A stretch of 64,000 nt of DNA, from the NCBI RefSeq assembly GCF_012932215.1, contig NZ_CP048788.1, positions 806,001 to 870,000 on the forward strand, written 5' to 3'. This DNA comes from Roseobacter ponti. GTDB lineage: Bacteria > Pseudomonadota > Alphaproteobacteria > Rhodobacterales > Rhodobacteraceae. The notes under the pieces are model-generated. The model did not search any database, was not told the DNA's origin, and saw nothing but the letters and a program-made list of their open reading frames with translations. Positions 42,980-51,825 of the stretch are shown one piece after another (position 1 is the first letter of the stretch; every line of letters starts with the position of its first letter). The position numbers were made by a program, and so were the translations under genes.

Positions 42980-43912
42980 ATGCCGGTATCGCGTAGTAAC
43001 ACGCGACAGAACCACTTCAAACTGGCCCGCCAGATCACGGAGATTGTGCTGGAACGCGGGTTTGCTGAGGGGGATCATCTTCCGGAAGCGATGCTGTCAG
43101 AGGCCTGTGGCGTATCGCGCACTCCCGTCCGGTCAGCGTTTAAGATACTGGAAGATAAGAACATAGTGCGGCGCCGTGAGGAGGGCGGGTATATCCTCAA
43201 CCAACCGCCCGAGAAAGTTGCTGCCGACAGTGCAGCGGCGCCCGATGATATGGAAGGCTCCCTTGCGGAACGCATTCTGTCGGACCGCGCCGAGCGCCGG
43301 ATCGCGGATGTACACTCGGTCAGTGCGCTCTCGCGGCGATATGACAGCTCACGCTCATCGGTATTAAATGCGCTAAAAATACTGTCGTCAGATGGAATCG
43401 TCACGCAACTGCCAGGCCGGGCCTGGGCTTTTCAACCTATGCTGGATACCCCGAATGCGGTTGACGAGAGCCTTGCCTTCCGGCTGGTACTGGAGCCACA
43501 GGCTATTCTGGCCGCTGGCTTTCAGGTGGACAGCCAGAAAATCGGTGTCATGCGTCAGCAGACCGAAGAGTTTCTTCAGCGCCCGGACGGTAAACTCAGC
43601 TCAGCCACGTTTCTGCATCTGGACTGCGCCTTTCACAGCTTTATAGCGGAGTGCTCGGGCAACCGGTTTGCGCGGGGCGTGCTGCTGGCCCATCAGCGGC
43701 TGCGCCTGTCCACGCAAAAGGATCTTTCTATCGCTGATTTCCGGTTGCGCCAGTCGCTGCAGGAGCATCTGGGAATTCTGGACAGCCTGGAAAGGATGCA
43801 GCTGCAGCTTGCAGCCGATCAGATGGTCCTGCACCTGCGCCGCAGTCAGATCCGGAAGCCTCAGGCGATCAGCCGTGGCTTTGTGCCTCCCGGTCGGGGA
43901 GCTGCTCTGTGA
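42980..43912 (+). CDS. GntR-like regulator with two winged-helix segments
   Basis: The first 75 residues are a clear GntR winged helix (LSEACGVSRTPVRSAFKILE). A second helix-turn-helix-like segment follows at about 95-155 (VSALSRRYDSSRSSVLNALKILSSDGIVTQL), and then an FCD-type helical domain (FHSFIAECSG; final LADQMVLHLRRS). Ordinary FCD regulators have one winged helix and about 230 residues; this one has 310. A GTG at 42977 precedes the ATG used. Its stop overlaps the second glycosyltransferase gene by 4 bp. It probably controls both divergent units. Confidence 0.82.
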   Translation: MPVSRSNTRQNHFKLARQITEIVLERGFAEGDHLPEAMLSEACGVSRTPVRSAFKILEDKNIVRRREEGGYILNQPPEKVAADSAAAPDDMEGSLAERILSDRAERRIADVHSVSALSRRYDSSRSSVLNALKILSSDGIVTQLPGRAWAFQPMLDTPNAVDESLAFRLVLEPQAILAAGFQVDSQKIGVMRQQTEEFLQRPDGKLSSATFLHLDCAFHSFIAECSGNRFARGVLLAHQRLRLSTQKDLSIADFRLRQSLQEHLGILDSLERMQLQLAADQMVLHLRRSQIRKPQAISRGFVPPGRGAAL

Positions 43913-45174
43913 ACAAACCTGTCATCGCGCTTTTTCCCGAAGCGAGTTTTGGCTCCGCGTTGAACTGTGTGGGTATTGCACAGCAGCTTCTGCTCGAGGG
44001 GGCAGAACCGGTTTTTCTCTGCCACCCCGGGTTTAACGGTGTCTTTGCAGAATACGGGTTCAGAGAATACCAGCTGCCCGCGACCGCAGCACCGGGCCCG
44101 CAGACTGACGAGACCTGGCAGGATTTTGTCACTGCCCATGTGGCACATTTCAATCAGGATCCGATGGCACAGCTTTCCACCTATGTTGCCCCTACATGGG
44201 AGGCGATTGTCGATACTGCGATGCAGGTTGAAGAGGGTCTTGGACGGTTGCTGAAACGCATAAAGCCCTCAGGCATCGTGCTCGACAATGTCATTATGTT
44301 TCCCGCCGTTGCCAATGCCGGCGTGCCCTGGGTGCGTGTCGTGTCCTGCACGGAAACCGAGATACCGGATGAGAATGTCCCGCCCTATCTTTCCGGCATG
44401 ACCGCGGATGATCCGGCACGCCCGCAGTTTGAGGCGGCCTATCTGGCGGCGACGCAGGCGGCGCACCGGCGGTACAACGCTTTCCGGCGCGACTGTGGTC
44501 TCGCTGCTCTGCCGCAGGGCCAGTTCCTCGAAGCATCGCCCCGACTTAATCTTCTGCTGGCGCCGTCGGCCATCAGGCATTCGCGCCGCAGCCCGTTGCC
44601 GGCGGAGCGGTTTGTTTTTCTGGAAGGATGTGTCCGCAAAGAAGCGCAGTTTGACCCGCCACCCCTCCCGGTCAATGAGGGCCCGATGATCTATCTGAGC
44701 TTCGGCAGTCTTGGTGCGATTGATACAGGTCTGATTTCTCGCATGCTCAGAACATTCGCAGAGTATCCTGCGCGGTTTTTCGTCAATGTGGGGGCGTTTC
44801 TTGAGAGCTACAGCAAGGTGCCGGACAATGTTTTCCTTGGCAGCTGGTTTCCGCAGCCCTCAATTGTGTCACAGGCGGATCTTTTTATTCATCATGGCGG
44901 CAACAACAGTTTCTGCGAGGCGATGTTCTTCGGCGTTCCTTCCCTGATTATGCCCTACTGCTGGGACGGCCATGACAATGCGACAAGGGCAGAGCAGACC
45001 GGTACCGGGGCGCATATGCATCGCGATAAATGGAGCCCGAAGGCGCTGGCCGACAGGATGACATGCTTGCTGGCCGATGACGTGATGCTGACCCGTCTGC
45101 GGCAGATCTCGGGTACGATGCAGGAAAGGCCGGGTACACAGCAGGCGGCGCGGTCGATTATGAATGTTCTCTGA
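43909..45174 (+). CDS. GT1-family glycosyltransferase, paralogue B
   Basis: The 421-residue GT-B protein is a close relative of the gene at 37656-38933: IALFPEASFGSALNCVGIAQ at the N-terminus, YLSFGSLGAIDTGL, GSWFPQPSIVSQADLFIHHG and NNSFCEAMFFGVPSLIMPYC in the donor domain. It starts at a GTG coupled to the GntR gene. The sugar donor and acceptor are unknown. Having one paralogue with the regulator and one with the importer suggests two related acceptors or two steps. Confidence 0.82.
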   Translation: MNKPVIALFPEASFGSALNCVGIAQQLLLEGAEPVFLCHPGFNGVFAEYGFREYQLPATAAPGPQTDETWQDFVTAHVAHFNQDPMAQLSTYVAPTWEAIVDTAMQVEEGLGRLLKRIKPSGIVLDNVIMFPAVANAGVPWVRVVSCTETEIPDENVPPYLSGMTADDPARPQFEAAYLAATQAAHRRYNAFRRDCGLAALPQGQFLEASPRLNLLLAPSAIRHSRRSPLPAERFVFLEGCVRKEAQFDPPPLPVNEGPMIYLSFGSLGAIDTGLISRMLRTFAEYPARFFVNVGAFLESYSKVPDNVFLGSWFPQPSIVSQADLFIHHGGNNSFCEAMFFGVPSLIMPYCWDGHDNATRAEQTGTGAHMHRDKWSPKALADRMTCLLADDVMLTRLRQISGTMQERPGTQQAARSIMNVL

Positions 45175-45383
45175 TCGCAGTCTGCCGCCCTGTTTGTTCT
45201 GCCCGGGATCATCCTGTGGAACTGTTCCTGTATGTTGTAGTGCGGGACCGGGCCGCTGTCCCAGGGTTCAGTAAAAAGGGGCACTGAAGAACCGGTCGTC
45301 GCAAGGATGTTTTTGAATGCCGGAGCTGAGTGCAGAACCGCTGGAAAATTTACCTGAAGGCAGCGGTTCACACCCGTCCGGCT

Positions 45384-46262
45384 TCAGAGGTTTACCGGGG
45401 GTGTGGTCACCGAGGTCAGCGTGGCGGTCGTCAGCAGGATCAGACAGACGGCCATCGCTTCCACTCCGATGGAACGGCGCAACCTGCGGGAGGCATCGGG
45501 TGTGCCGGTCGCAAAATCCGGCACCAGCCGCCACTTATTCCGCGCCGCCAGCAGCATCAGCCCTGAAACAACCATCAGCTTGACCAGCAGGGTCCGGCCG
45601 TAGGCCGTGGTGACCAGTGCGCTGAACGAACCGGTCATCAGTCCTGCAAAAGCGAGACCCGCAATACCAAGCACGGCCACAGTAACCATAGCGATCCTGC
45701 CGAAACGGTGCAGAAGCTCTGCAGCGCCCTGGTGATGTGTTGCGGTACGCAAAGGCGCGAGAGACCCGACCCAGAAGGCGGCAGCAATGAGATGGCATGT
45801 GAGTAAGAACGCGAGACCCCATCGCGGTTCGCCCAGAGAATGGCCGACAAAGGTATAAGACACAGCGACCAGAAGCGCCCCTGCGAGGGCGAGATATTTC
45901 GCGGCTGAAGTTTTCAGCAGCAGTGCCAGGATCAGAACCTCTCCTGTAGCGCGCCAGAGGGCCGCCGTTCCGAGGGGGCTTTCCCAGACGATCCCAAGCA
46001 TCACCGGATCGACCGCTCCCGGCAGGCCCGCCCCGGATATCCGGGCAGCACGAATCCCGAAGCGCAGGGCCAGAACCATCAGACCGGTGAGAGAAGCAGC
46101 CAGCGCGATATTGCGCGCATGGCGCCGGCCATCAGCCGGCGCCTCAGGGAACACCGCCATAAAAAGCGGTCCGCCCATGGCCAGCAGAGCAGCGCCATAC
46201 CCTGCAGCTTTCGCGACGATTGCGGTTATTGCCCATGCGTCGACCGGGGAGAGACCTTCCAC
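45384..46262 (-). CDS. copD: CopD-family copper membrane protein
   Basis: About eight hydrophobic segments over 292 residues, with the CopD-domain stretch LLTCHLIAAAFWVGSLAPL (His and Trp) and ARNKWRLVPDF, identify CopD, an inner-membrane protein linked to copper uptake or resistance. I use the GTG at 46262, which begins just after copC; the longer frame to 46391 would run inside copC. It is the last gene of the cytochrome-copC-copD unit. Confidence 0.82.
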   Translation of the reverse strand: MEGLSPVDAWAITAIVAKAAGYGAALLAMGGPLFMAVFPEAPADGRRHARNIALAASLTGLMVLALRFGIRAARISGAGLPGAVDPVMLGIVWESPLGTAALWRATGEVLILALLLKTSAAKYLALAGALLVAVSYTFVGHSLGEPRWGLAFLLTCHLIAAAFWVGSLAPLRTATHHQGAAELLHRFGRIAMVTVAVLGIAGLAFAGLMTGSFSALVTTAYGRTLLVKLMVVSGLMLLAARNKWRLVPDFATGTPDASRRLRRSIGVEAMAVCLILLTTATLTSVTTPPVNL

Positions 46263-46269
46263 GGCGGGA

Positions 46270-46614
46270 TCAGTCCGCCAGCGTAAAGCTGAACGTGCCC
46301 TGCATCGGATGGCCGTCAGCTGAAAGCCCGCGCCAGTCGACGGTGTAGGTGCCGGCAGGCAGATCATCGGGCGGGCGGGCGCGGAATTCACTCACAGGTT
46401 CCATGCCCGTTTCGCGTTCAACACCGACCAACCCCTCAGGGCCGGTCATGGACACGGCGGTGACGCGCATCAGATCGTCAAATTCTATGGCGATTACATC
46501 CACCGCATCGACACTTGCCGCATCTGCCGGAGTGGTTTTTTCCGCTTTCGAATGCGCGAGCACCCCGGTCACCGTAAGACCTGACACGATCGCAGCGAGG
46601 GTGATCTGTCTCAT
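46270..46614 (-). CDS. copC: CopC-domain periplasmic copper protein
   Basis: The 114-residue protein has a signal peptide ending VLAHS, which leaves His at the mature N-terminus as a copper ligand, and the second ligand region LSADGHPMQGTFSF near the C-terminus. CopC binds Cu(II) in the periplasm and hands it to CopD. The ATG at 46614 has GGAGAAACG upstream and overlaps the cytochrome c stop by 4 bp. Confidence 0.88.
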   Translation of the reverse strand: MRQITLAAIVSGLTVTGVLAHSKAEKTTPADAASVDAVDVIAIEFDDLMRVTAVSMTGPEGLVGVERETGMEPVSEFRARPPDDLPAGTYTVDWRGLSADGHPMQGTFSFTLAD

Positions 46615-47102
46615 TGTCGTTTCTCCAGTTTGTCGTGCTGCGCCCTTATTTCCGCAGGCCATGTGGACTTAATGTAACTCAGAACGGCGATGATCTCTGC
46701 ATCGCTCAGCACGCCCTCATAGGCGGGCATACCGGTTGCAAAGTCCGGGTCACCGATGACTTCTGCCAGCCCGTATTTTGTCAGCCGGAAAAGAGCGTCA
46801 CCGTCATGATGCCAAGTGTGACCCGTTGCATCATGCGGCGGGGCCGGACGCAACCCGTCGTCTCCGGGCACGCGCCAGTCGGGCTGACCCTGCAGGCCAT
46901 CGCCGTGACACGCGGCGCACTCAGATGCGTAAACCTTCGCGCCGAGGGCCACGACACCGGCATCCCGGTCTCGCAGCACCACAGCCTGCGACAGGTTTTC
47001 AGGGTCAGTGGCGCCGGCTATCCCCGTCCACCTCGTTGTGAGAAATGCGGCGGCGAGCGCCGCGGCGGTTAACAATGCAAGAATTGCCTTGGATGTTTTC
47101 AT
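46611..47102 (-). CDS. class I c-type cytochrome
   Basis: The 163-residue protein has an N-terminal membrane anchor or signal (ALLTAAALAAAFLTTRW), one haem motif CAACH at about residue 62, and a Met ligand in TGMPAYEG. It is a small periplasmic electron carrier. It is translationally coupled to copC, which suggests redox handling of copper or electron supply to a cupro-enzyme not found here. Confidence 0.87.
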   Translation of the reverse strand: MKTSKAILALLTAAALAAAFLTTRWTGIAGATDPENLSQAVVLRDRDAGVVALGAKVYASECAACHGDGLQGQPDWRVPGDDGLRPAPPHDATGHTWHHDGDALFRLTKYGLAEVIGDPDFATGMPAYEGVLSDAEIIAVLSYIKSTWPAEIRAQHDKLEKRQ

Positions 47103-47196
47103 CGGATTGTCCTCTCAGATAAAATGCGCAGGGTATCTGGCCTGCTGCGACCTGTGTGGTGAACTGAACCACGCCCATGGCAGGGCGCGGCATTCA

Positions 47197-47508
47197 TCAC
47201 ACGGTGCGGGGCGGCTGCGGAGGATCTGAAAGGTTAATGCCACTGAGGCGCATATCGCGGCAGACCGCCAAGTTGGTTCTTGCAGGCGAGAGGCCGGCGC
47301 CCGCCCTCCCGGGCGGCAGAAGCGCCGGCAGGATGTGACAGCTGTGTGTGCTGTCAGCGGCGGCTTCACAGCAGGGCGGCACGTCGTCAGCCATCTCTGC
47401 CAGATGGGTGTGATCTGTGCCGGCATGGGGATGCACCGCGTCGGTCGTGCCGGAAAACGCGGCAAAGACTACAAATGTCAGGGTCAGAAGAAGGCGCAGG
47501 AGCATCAT
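47197..47508 (-). CDS. small secreted His/Cys-rich protein
   Basis: The 103-residue product has a signal peptide of about 23 residues, then a segment rich in His and Cys (VHPHAGTDHTH; PPCCEAAADSTHSCH) and a final Cys around residue 85. I do not recognise a named family. The metal-binding look and its place just before the cytochrome-copC-copD genes suggest copper binding or sensing. Two ATG codons lie in tandem at the start, without a strong ribosome site. Confidence 0.55.
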   Translation of the reverse strand: MMLLRLLLTLTFVVFAAFSGTTDAVHPHAGTDHTHLAEMADDVPPCCEAAADSTHSCHILPALLPPGRAGAGLSPARTNLAVCRDMRLSGINLSDPPQPPRTV

Positions 47509-47576
47509 CGTGTATGTTTACGAACTCTGCAGGCAGCAAGGCAAGCCGGAAAGGTGGCGCATGCCGTGGCAGCGGA

Positions 47577-48176
47577 TCAGTGCCGGTGTACGTCTTTTCC
47601 CGAGGCCATGGCCAGGTGATGGGCGCGGTGATGATCCTGGCTGGCCATCAGGCCGAAAAACCCGAGTCCTCTGATCCGGGCGGTTGTAGCCGGGTCACCT
47701 GAGGTGACGCGCAGCGCCACACCCTCCGCAGCGGCAGTGACCTTAACGGTCCATCGTGGATCGGTCGAAAGCTGCGCGGCATGCGCCGGCACCATACGCA
47801 GCACAGACGCCAGTGTATCAGCATCGCCGGTCGCAAATGCGCTGATCCCGCCGGCAACATCCGTTTCGGTGACTACTGCGCGGGTTACCAGCCGGTCCAT
47901 ATCCACCAGATGATCCCGCAATGCGGCAAAGTCGACCACGGTCCAGTCGGTTGCCGGATCGGCTTCCAACACGCGCACCACTTCTGCGAGGGCCGCGAAA
48001 GCGCCCTGGCCGGGTTCTTTCAGTATCGCATCGCCAGAAATGTCATCCGGTGCTGTTGTGCTGTGTGCATAATCGCCCGCCCCGGCGCCCCCGTGCCCGG
48101 AGCGGATCATCTGAGCTGCGGCGATTGACGCCCCGGCCGTCAGCGCCATTGCAATGAACACGATCCCTCGTCGCAC
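47577..48176 (-). CDS. periplasmic protein with His-rich ends, unknown function
   Basis: A 199-residue protein with a signal peptide of about 20 residues ending AAAQ, a His-containing stretch after it (RSGHGG, DYAHS) and a His-rich tail (SQDHHRAHHLAMASGKDVHRH). The middle is a predicted alpha/beta region without motifs I know. I start at the GTG at 48176, 8 bp after GGAGG. It is first in the minus-strand direction of the copper-related group and is divergent from the Crp/Fnr gene. Confidence 0.65.
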   Translation of the reverse strand: MRRGIVFIAMALTAGASIAAAQMIRSGHGGAGAGDYAHSTTAPDDISGDAILKEPGQGAFAALAEVVRVLEADPATDWTVVDFAALRDHLVDMDRLVTRAVVTETDVAGGISAFATGDADTLASVLRMVPAHAAQLSTDPRWTVKVTAAAEGVALRVTSGDPATTARIRGLGFFGLMASQDHHRAHHLAMASGKDVHRH

Positions 48177-48198
48177 AACAAATTCCTCCGATATCACT

Positions 48199-48226
48199 TA
48201 CCGCAGTCTACCGGGCACCTGCGGTA
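48199..48226. promoter_or_regulatory. 8-bp inverted repeat between divergent genes
   Basis: TACCGCAG at 48199-48206 is repeated as its complement at 48219-48226, centred in the 56-bp gap between the His-rich protein gene and the Crp/Fnr-type regulator gene. It is flanked by two GATATC sequences. A regulator site is plausible; it does not match the classic Fnr or Crp box. Confidence 0.45.
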
Positions 48227-48232
48227 TCGCAT

Positions 48233-48778
48233 ATGATATCTGTCATGTCGGACTGGCGAGAAATTTTTATCGGCGCACCGGAGCGTGCTCTGGGTTGCGG
48301 CGCAGTTCTGTTCCGGCGGGACGACCCGGTGCACTTCATGTATCTGGTGCAATCAGGATCGGTTGCTCTTGAACGGGGGATGGCTGACGGAACGGCGCTG
48401 ACACTGCATGTGGCGACCGCGGGCAATGCCCTCGCCGAAGCGTCGCTTTTCGCGGATGCCTATCACTGTGATGCCGTCGCGCGAACAGACGCCAGGGTCG
48501 CGAGGCTGACGCGTGCGGATTTTCTGACCCATCTGAAGCGCATGCCGGACGCGGCGCTCAGCCTGATCGGGACACATGCACGGCAAGTTCAGTCGCAACG
48601 CGCGCGCATCGAAATACTCCGGCTGCGGCGCGTGTCAGACAGGCTGGATGCATGGCTGGCGTTGCATGGCGCGCCCGCAAAAGGGCAATGGGTCAGGGTG
48701 GCCGACGACATTGGAGTGTCGCAGCCGGCGCTTTACCGCGAACTGGCGCGCCGGCGCGGAAAAGCAGGCGCGGGCTGA
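48233..48778 (+). CDS. Crp/Fnr-family regulator
   Basis: This short (181 aa) Crp/Fnr-type protein has the cyclic-nucleotide-binding-like barrel (YLVQSGSVALERGM; NALAEASLFADAYH) and a C-terminal helix-turn-helix (ADDIGVSQPALYRELARRR). It has no N-terminal Cys cluster, so it is not an oxygen sensor of the FNR type. Starts at 48233 and 48245 are both possible and neither has a clear ribosome site. It is divergent from the copper-related genes and may control them. Confidence 0.85.
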   Translation: MISVMSDWREIFIGAPERALGCGAVLFRRDDPVHFMYLVQSGSVALERGMADGTALTLHVATAGNALAEASLFADAYHCDAVARTDARVARLTRADFLTHLKRMPDAALSLIGTHARQVQSQRARIEILRLRRVSDRLDAWLALHGAPAKGQWVRVADDIGVSQPALYRELARRRGKAGAG

Positions 48779-49070
48779 CTGCGTAACCGCTCAGGGCGGG
48801 CGCCCGATGCGACGGCATATCAGCCGGTGCAGGACAGGCAGCAGGGTCGGCGAAACGGTGACCGGGCCTGCACGGGACAATCCGAAGCGGGAAGGGACCA
48901 CATTTCACCTGATCGCGCGTCCGCGAAAGGGTGCGTACCCGCCATGACAAAGCTGTGATTGCGGGTCGCCGCTTACCCGTTCGGAATCTCCGCGCGACGC
49001 ACTATATTTATGATAAGCGATGGCCCGACGCAGGGACCGGGCATTCACATATCCGACAGGAGACAGCTCC

Positions 49071-49559
49071 ATGACCGATGTTATTGCAACCCGCCGCACT
49101 TTGCTTGCCTCCGCAGGGGCGCTGATGATGACCGGCGCTTCGGGGCTGGTACTGCCCGCCCGCGCTGCGGGTTTTGCCCCGACACCCTCGATGCGGGGCG
49201 GGTCCAATAATTACCGGCCCGGAGCGCCGGTCGTGGACCGGATCGGCGGGGGCGGCTTCTGGATGACGGGCAGTGTTTTGCGCGCCGGCGACGGTGCGCC
49301 GCTTGCCGGCCAGCGCATTCAGATCTGGGCCCATACCACCGAAGGCCACGAACGGGATCCGCAAAGCCACGGCGCCACGCTGACCGATGAAAACGGGAGG
49401 TTCCGCCTTGAGATGCCACAGATCGTGCCTGCCTTTGGCCAGCCGCACGGGCATCTTGCGTATGACGATGACGCCTATAAAACCGTGTTCCTGCGTCCGG
49501 TGATGGCCAGCGCGAGTGATACCAGCCTCAATGTGGAATTTATCCTCCAGCCGGCCTGA
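49071..49559 (+). CDS. secreted intradiol-dioxygenase-like protein
   Basis: The 162-residue protein starts with an export signal containing a twin Arg (ATRRTLLASAGALMM...ARAAG), then a short intradiol ring-cleavage dioxygenase core: the VLRAGDGAPLAGQRIQIW and TDENGRFRLEMP segments, and PHGHLAYDDD with two His like the iron ligands. Classic catechol or protocatechuate dioxygenases are cytoplasmic and longer; this is an exported, minimal form. GGAG precedes the ATG at 49071. It is 5 bp upstream of the ferric-reductase-like gene. Confidence 0.72.
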   Translation: MTDVIATRRTLLASAGALMMTGASGLVLPARAAGFAPTPSMRGGSNNYRPGAPVVDRIGGGGFWMTGSVLRAGDGAPLAGQRIQIWAHTTEGHERDPQSHGATLTDENGRFRLEMPQIVPAFGQPHGHLAYDDDAYKTVFLRPVMASASDTSLNVEFILQPA

Positions 49560-49564
49560 TCAGC

Positions 49565-50170
49565 ATGGCAGGTGCTCCAGTGTCGACGCTCCGCAGTCTT
49601 GCTGTCTGGGCGGTTCTGCTTCCCGCGGTGCTCTTACCTCTCGCGATGGCGGCGGCGTCTCCGTTGCTGGCCTGGCGTGATCCGGTTTATATCATCGCAG
49701 GGTTCGCCGGGATTGTCGCCATGTCACTTCTGCTGGTGCAACCGCTTCTGGCGCGGGGCAGGTTGCCCGGTCTGAACATACGACAGAGCCGGACCCTGCA
49801 CCGGATGACAGGCGCGGCCCTCGTCGCCGGTGTTGTCATCCATGTCGTCGGTCTCTGGGTTACCAGTCCGCCCGATGTCGTGGACGCGCTCCTCTTCCGC
49901 TCACCAACGCCGTTCTCGGCCTGGGGCGTGATCGCCATGTGGGCTGTATTTGCCGCGGCGGTGCTGGCGGTTTTCCGGCGGCGCCTGCGTCCGCGGCTCT
50001 GGCGTTTGGCGCATTCGGGTATCGCTGTGGTGATTGTCACAGGAACGGTTATTCATGCGCTGCAGATCGAAGGCACCATGGAAACGGCTTCCAAGGTGGC
50101 CTTGTGTGCTCTTGTGATCGCCGCGACCATAAGTGTCTTTGTCGCGAGGACCCGGGCAGGGGCAAGTTAG
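49565..50170 (+). CDS. ferric-reductase-like transmembrane protein
   Basis: A 201-residue membrane protein with about six segments and paired His in TLHRMTGAALVAGVVIHVVG and RLAHSGIAVVIVTGTVIHAL, the haem-binding pattern of ferric-reductase/YedZ-like domains. It has no flavin domain. Its tight spacing after the exported dioxygenase-like gene suggests the pair shares an electron-transfer or metal-linked job in the cell envelope. Confidence 0.78.
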   Translation: MAGAPVSTLRSLAVWAVLLPAVLLPLAMAAASPLLAWRDPVYIIAGFAGIVAMSLLLVQPLLARGRLPGLNIRQSRTLHRMTGAALVAGVVIHVVGLWVTSPPDVVDALLFRSPTPFSAWGVIAMWAVFAAAVLAVFRRRLRPRLWRLAHSGIAVVIVTGTVIHALQIEGTMETASKVALCALVIAATISVFVARTRAGAS

Positions 50171-50386
50171 AGTTTTTTTCAAAATGCTAAGCGCCAGATG
50201 AAACCTGTGGTCCCGGGAGGGACGTGGATACCGGCGTGGCCGGAGTGTCGGTTGCTTCGGCGACGGAGAGCCGCGGGCGGTCAGAAATCCGCAGGAAGCT
50301 ATGTGCACACCCGTGTGCGGTGACGGGCAATTTCTGACGCGCGCTGATCAGAAATTATGGCCCGCCCGGGATATATTGGTCCGGGT

Positions 50387-51025
50387 TCACGCTTCATCGT
50401 CTTCCAGCGGCGGGCACGACAGCCGCAAAGCGATCTCAAAAAAGTAATGCAGTGCGAGAGGCAGCAACGAAAGCGCGACCACACGGGTGTTCAGCGGCGT
50501 GTCCAGAACCACCAGTGTTTCATTTACCGCGATCACCATGATGGCAACCAGCGCGTAGAGCATGAGCAGGTGGCGCCGGAAGCTCATGGGCACGCGGGTG
50601 TCGTCGGTTACAGGTACAAAACGATCAAGAATATCGGTGTCCCCGCGGACGCCAAGCACCATCAGGCCCGCATATGCAGCACAAAAGATGCTGATAAGCC
50701 GCTGGCTGAACGAGGGGTCGGCGTACCAGATCTGAAACGCAAGAACTCCGAGTATCATCGTCATGGCCCGCAGGAACGCGGGGCGCGCCTGTCCGAAAAC
50801 CCGGCGCTGCAACCGGACCGTCCCCGGCAGTGTGCCCCAGACCTGAGCCGCCTGAGCCAGAACCGCTGCCCAGACGAATGCGGTCGCCTCAGGCATGCCT
50901 GCTGCCCGCAGGGCCGTCCAGCCGCTGAGAAAAACCGCAGGCATCAGCAAGCGGCCCGGCGATACAGGGGGAAGGTGGCTCAGCAACAGCCACAGCAGCA
51001 TTGAAAAGCGTTGCAGCGGGTTCAT
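50387..51025 (-). CDS. integral membrane protein of unknown function
   Basis: The 212 residues include about five hydrophobic segments (for example around 7-20, 47-62, 105-125, 155-175 and 190-205) and a Pro/Glu/Asp-rich C-terminus. I do not recognise a family and see no catalytic motif. No good ribosome site precedes the ATG at 51025. It stands alone between the ferric-reductase-like gene and tRNA-Gly. Confidence 0.6.
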   Translation of the reverse strand: MNPLQRFSMLLWLLLSHLPPVSPGRLLMPAVFLSGWTALRAAGMPEATAFVWAAVLAQAAQVWGTLPGTVRLQRRVFGQARPAFLRAMTMILGVLAFQIWYADPSFSQRLISIFCAAYAGLMVLGVRGDTDILDRFVPVTDDTRVPMSFRRHLLMLYALVAIMVIAVNETLVVLDTPLNTRVVALSLLPLALHYFFEIALRLSCPPLEDDEA

Positions 51026-51326
51026 GCGGAAAAGGGTAAACTGAGGCTGTGGCAGGACTGCGGCACAGTCCGGGACATTCCGTGGCCGCGGGGTCGGTGC
51101 TGAGCGCCGGCTTGGGAAAGCCCGTTCTGGTTCCCCCTTAGACGTTATCAGAAATTGTGACTGTCTGACCGGGGCGGGCTTCTTTCCCCGCCGGCATTCG
51201 GCCCCGTTGCAAAACCTCGGCCTCGCCTGTGCCGTTTCCGGCCGGTGATCAGAATTTCAAACCCGCTGGGCACCCCGGATCCACTTGACGCCCACAGAGC
51301 TATGAAATAAACCCGGAATTCGCTGC
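51026..51326. other. intergenic region with tRNA-Gly promoter
   Basis: No gene is seen. TTGACG at 51285-51290 and TAAACC at 51308-51313, 17 bp apart, could be the promoter of the tRNA-Gly gene. A GC-rich hairpin lies at 51173-51192 (GGCGGG with CCCGCC). Confidence 0.45.
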
Positions 51327-51400
51327 GCGGGCGTTGTGTAGTGGTAAGACCTTAGCCTTCCAAGCTAATGACGCGGGTTCGATTCCCGCCGCCCGCTCCA
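51327..51400 (+). tRNA. tRNA-Gly(UCC)
   Basis: A full cloverleaf: acceptor GCGGGCG with CGCCCGC, anticodon stem TTAGC/GCTAA with loop CTTCCAA (anticodon TCC), T arm GCGGG/CCCGC with loop TTCGATT, discriminator T and encoded CCA. It reads GGA and GGG codons. Confidence 0.96.
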
Positions 51401-51825
51401 GCAGCTAAGCTCATGATATATGATCATAATCGTTTTGTATTCGGCTGTGGTTTATCACCCCCGTCAACCCTGCCGCCCCTGTTCGCTCTGGCATACGACC
51501 GATGTATCAGGTCCGGTCCGATCACGCGGACTGCGGTGTTTCATGCGTCATCCGACACCACGGGTCACGGGCTGCGGCAGAGCAGCAAAGCTTTCTGAAA
51601 GCGGCAGTCTGGAACACACCGGGCGATTAAGTTCGTACGTGATTTTCGGCGTAAGACCCGGGATATCCCGCAGACGCCGTGATCTGTTGTCCAGAGCGGG
51701 AAAAAAGAGGCCCTGCCATCCGTCCCAACCGGAAATCTTCATGAAACAGCATCTGCTGGTCCGGGTTCATGTCAGAACACCGAGTTAGAGCAGGATCGGC
51801 TCCGGAGCCGAATAAGGGTAAGACG
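51401..51825. other. 425-bp gap between tRNA-Gly and the GG-tail protein gene
   Basis: I see no gene. A perfect 14-bp palindrome (CGGCTCCGGAGCCG) lies at 51797-51810 just before the ribosome site of the next gene. I found no copy of the tRNA 3' end that would mark an integrated element. Confidence 0.4.
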
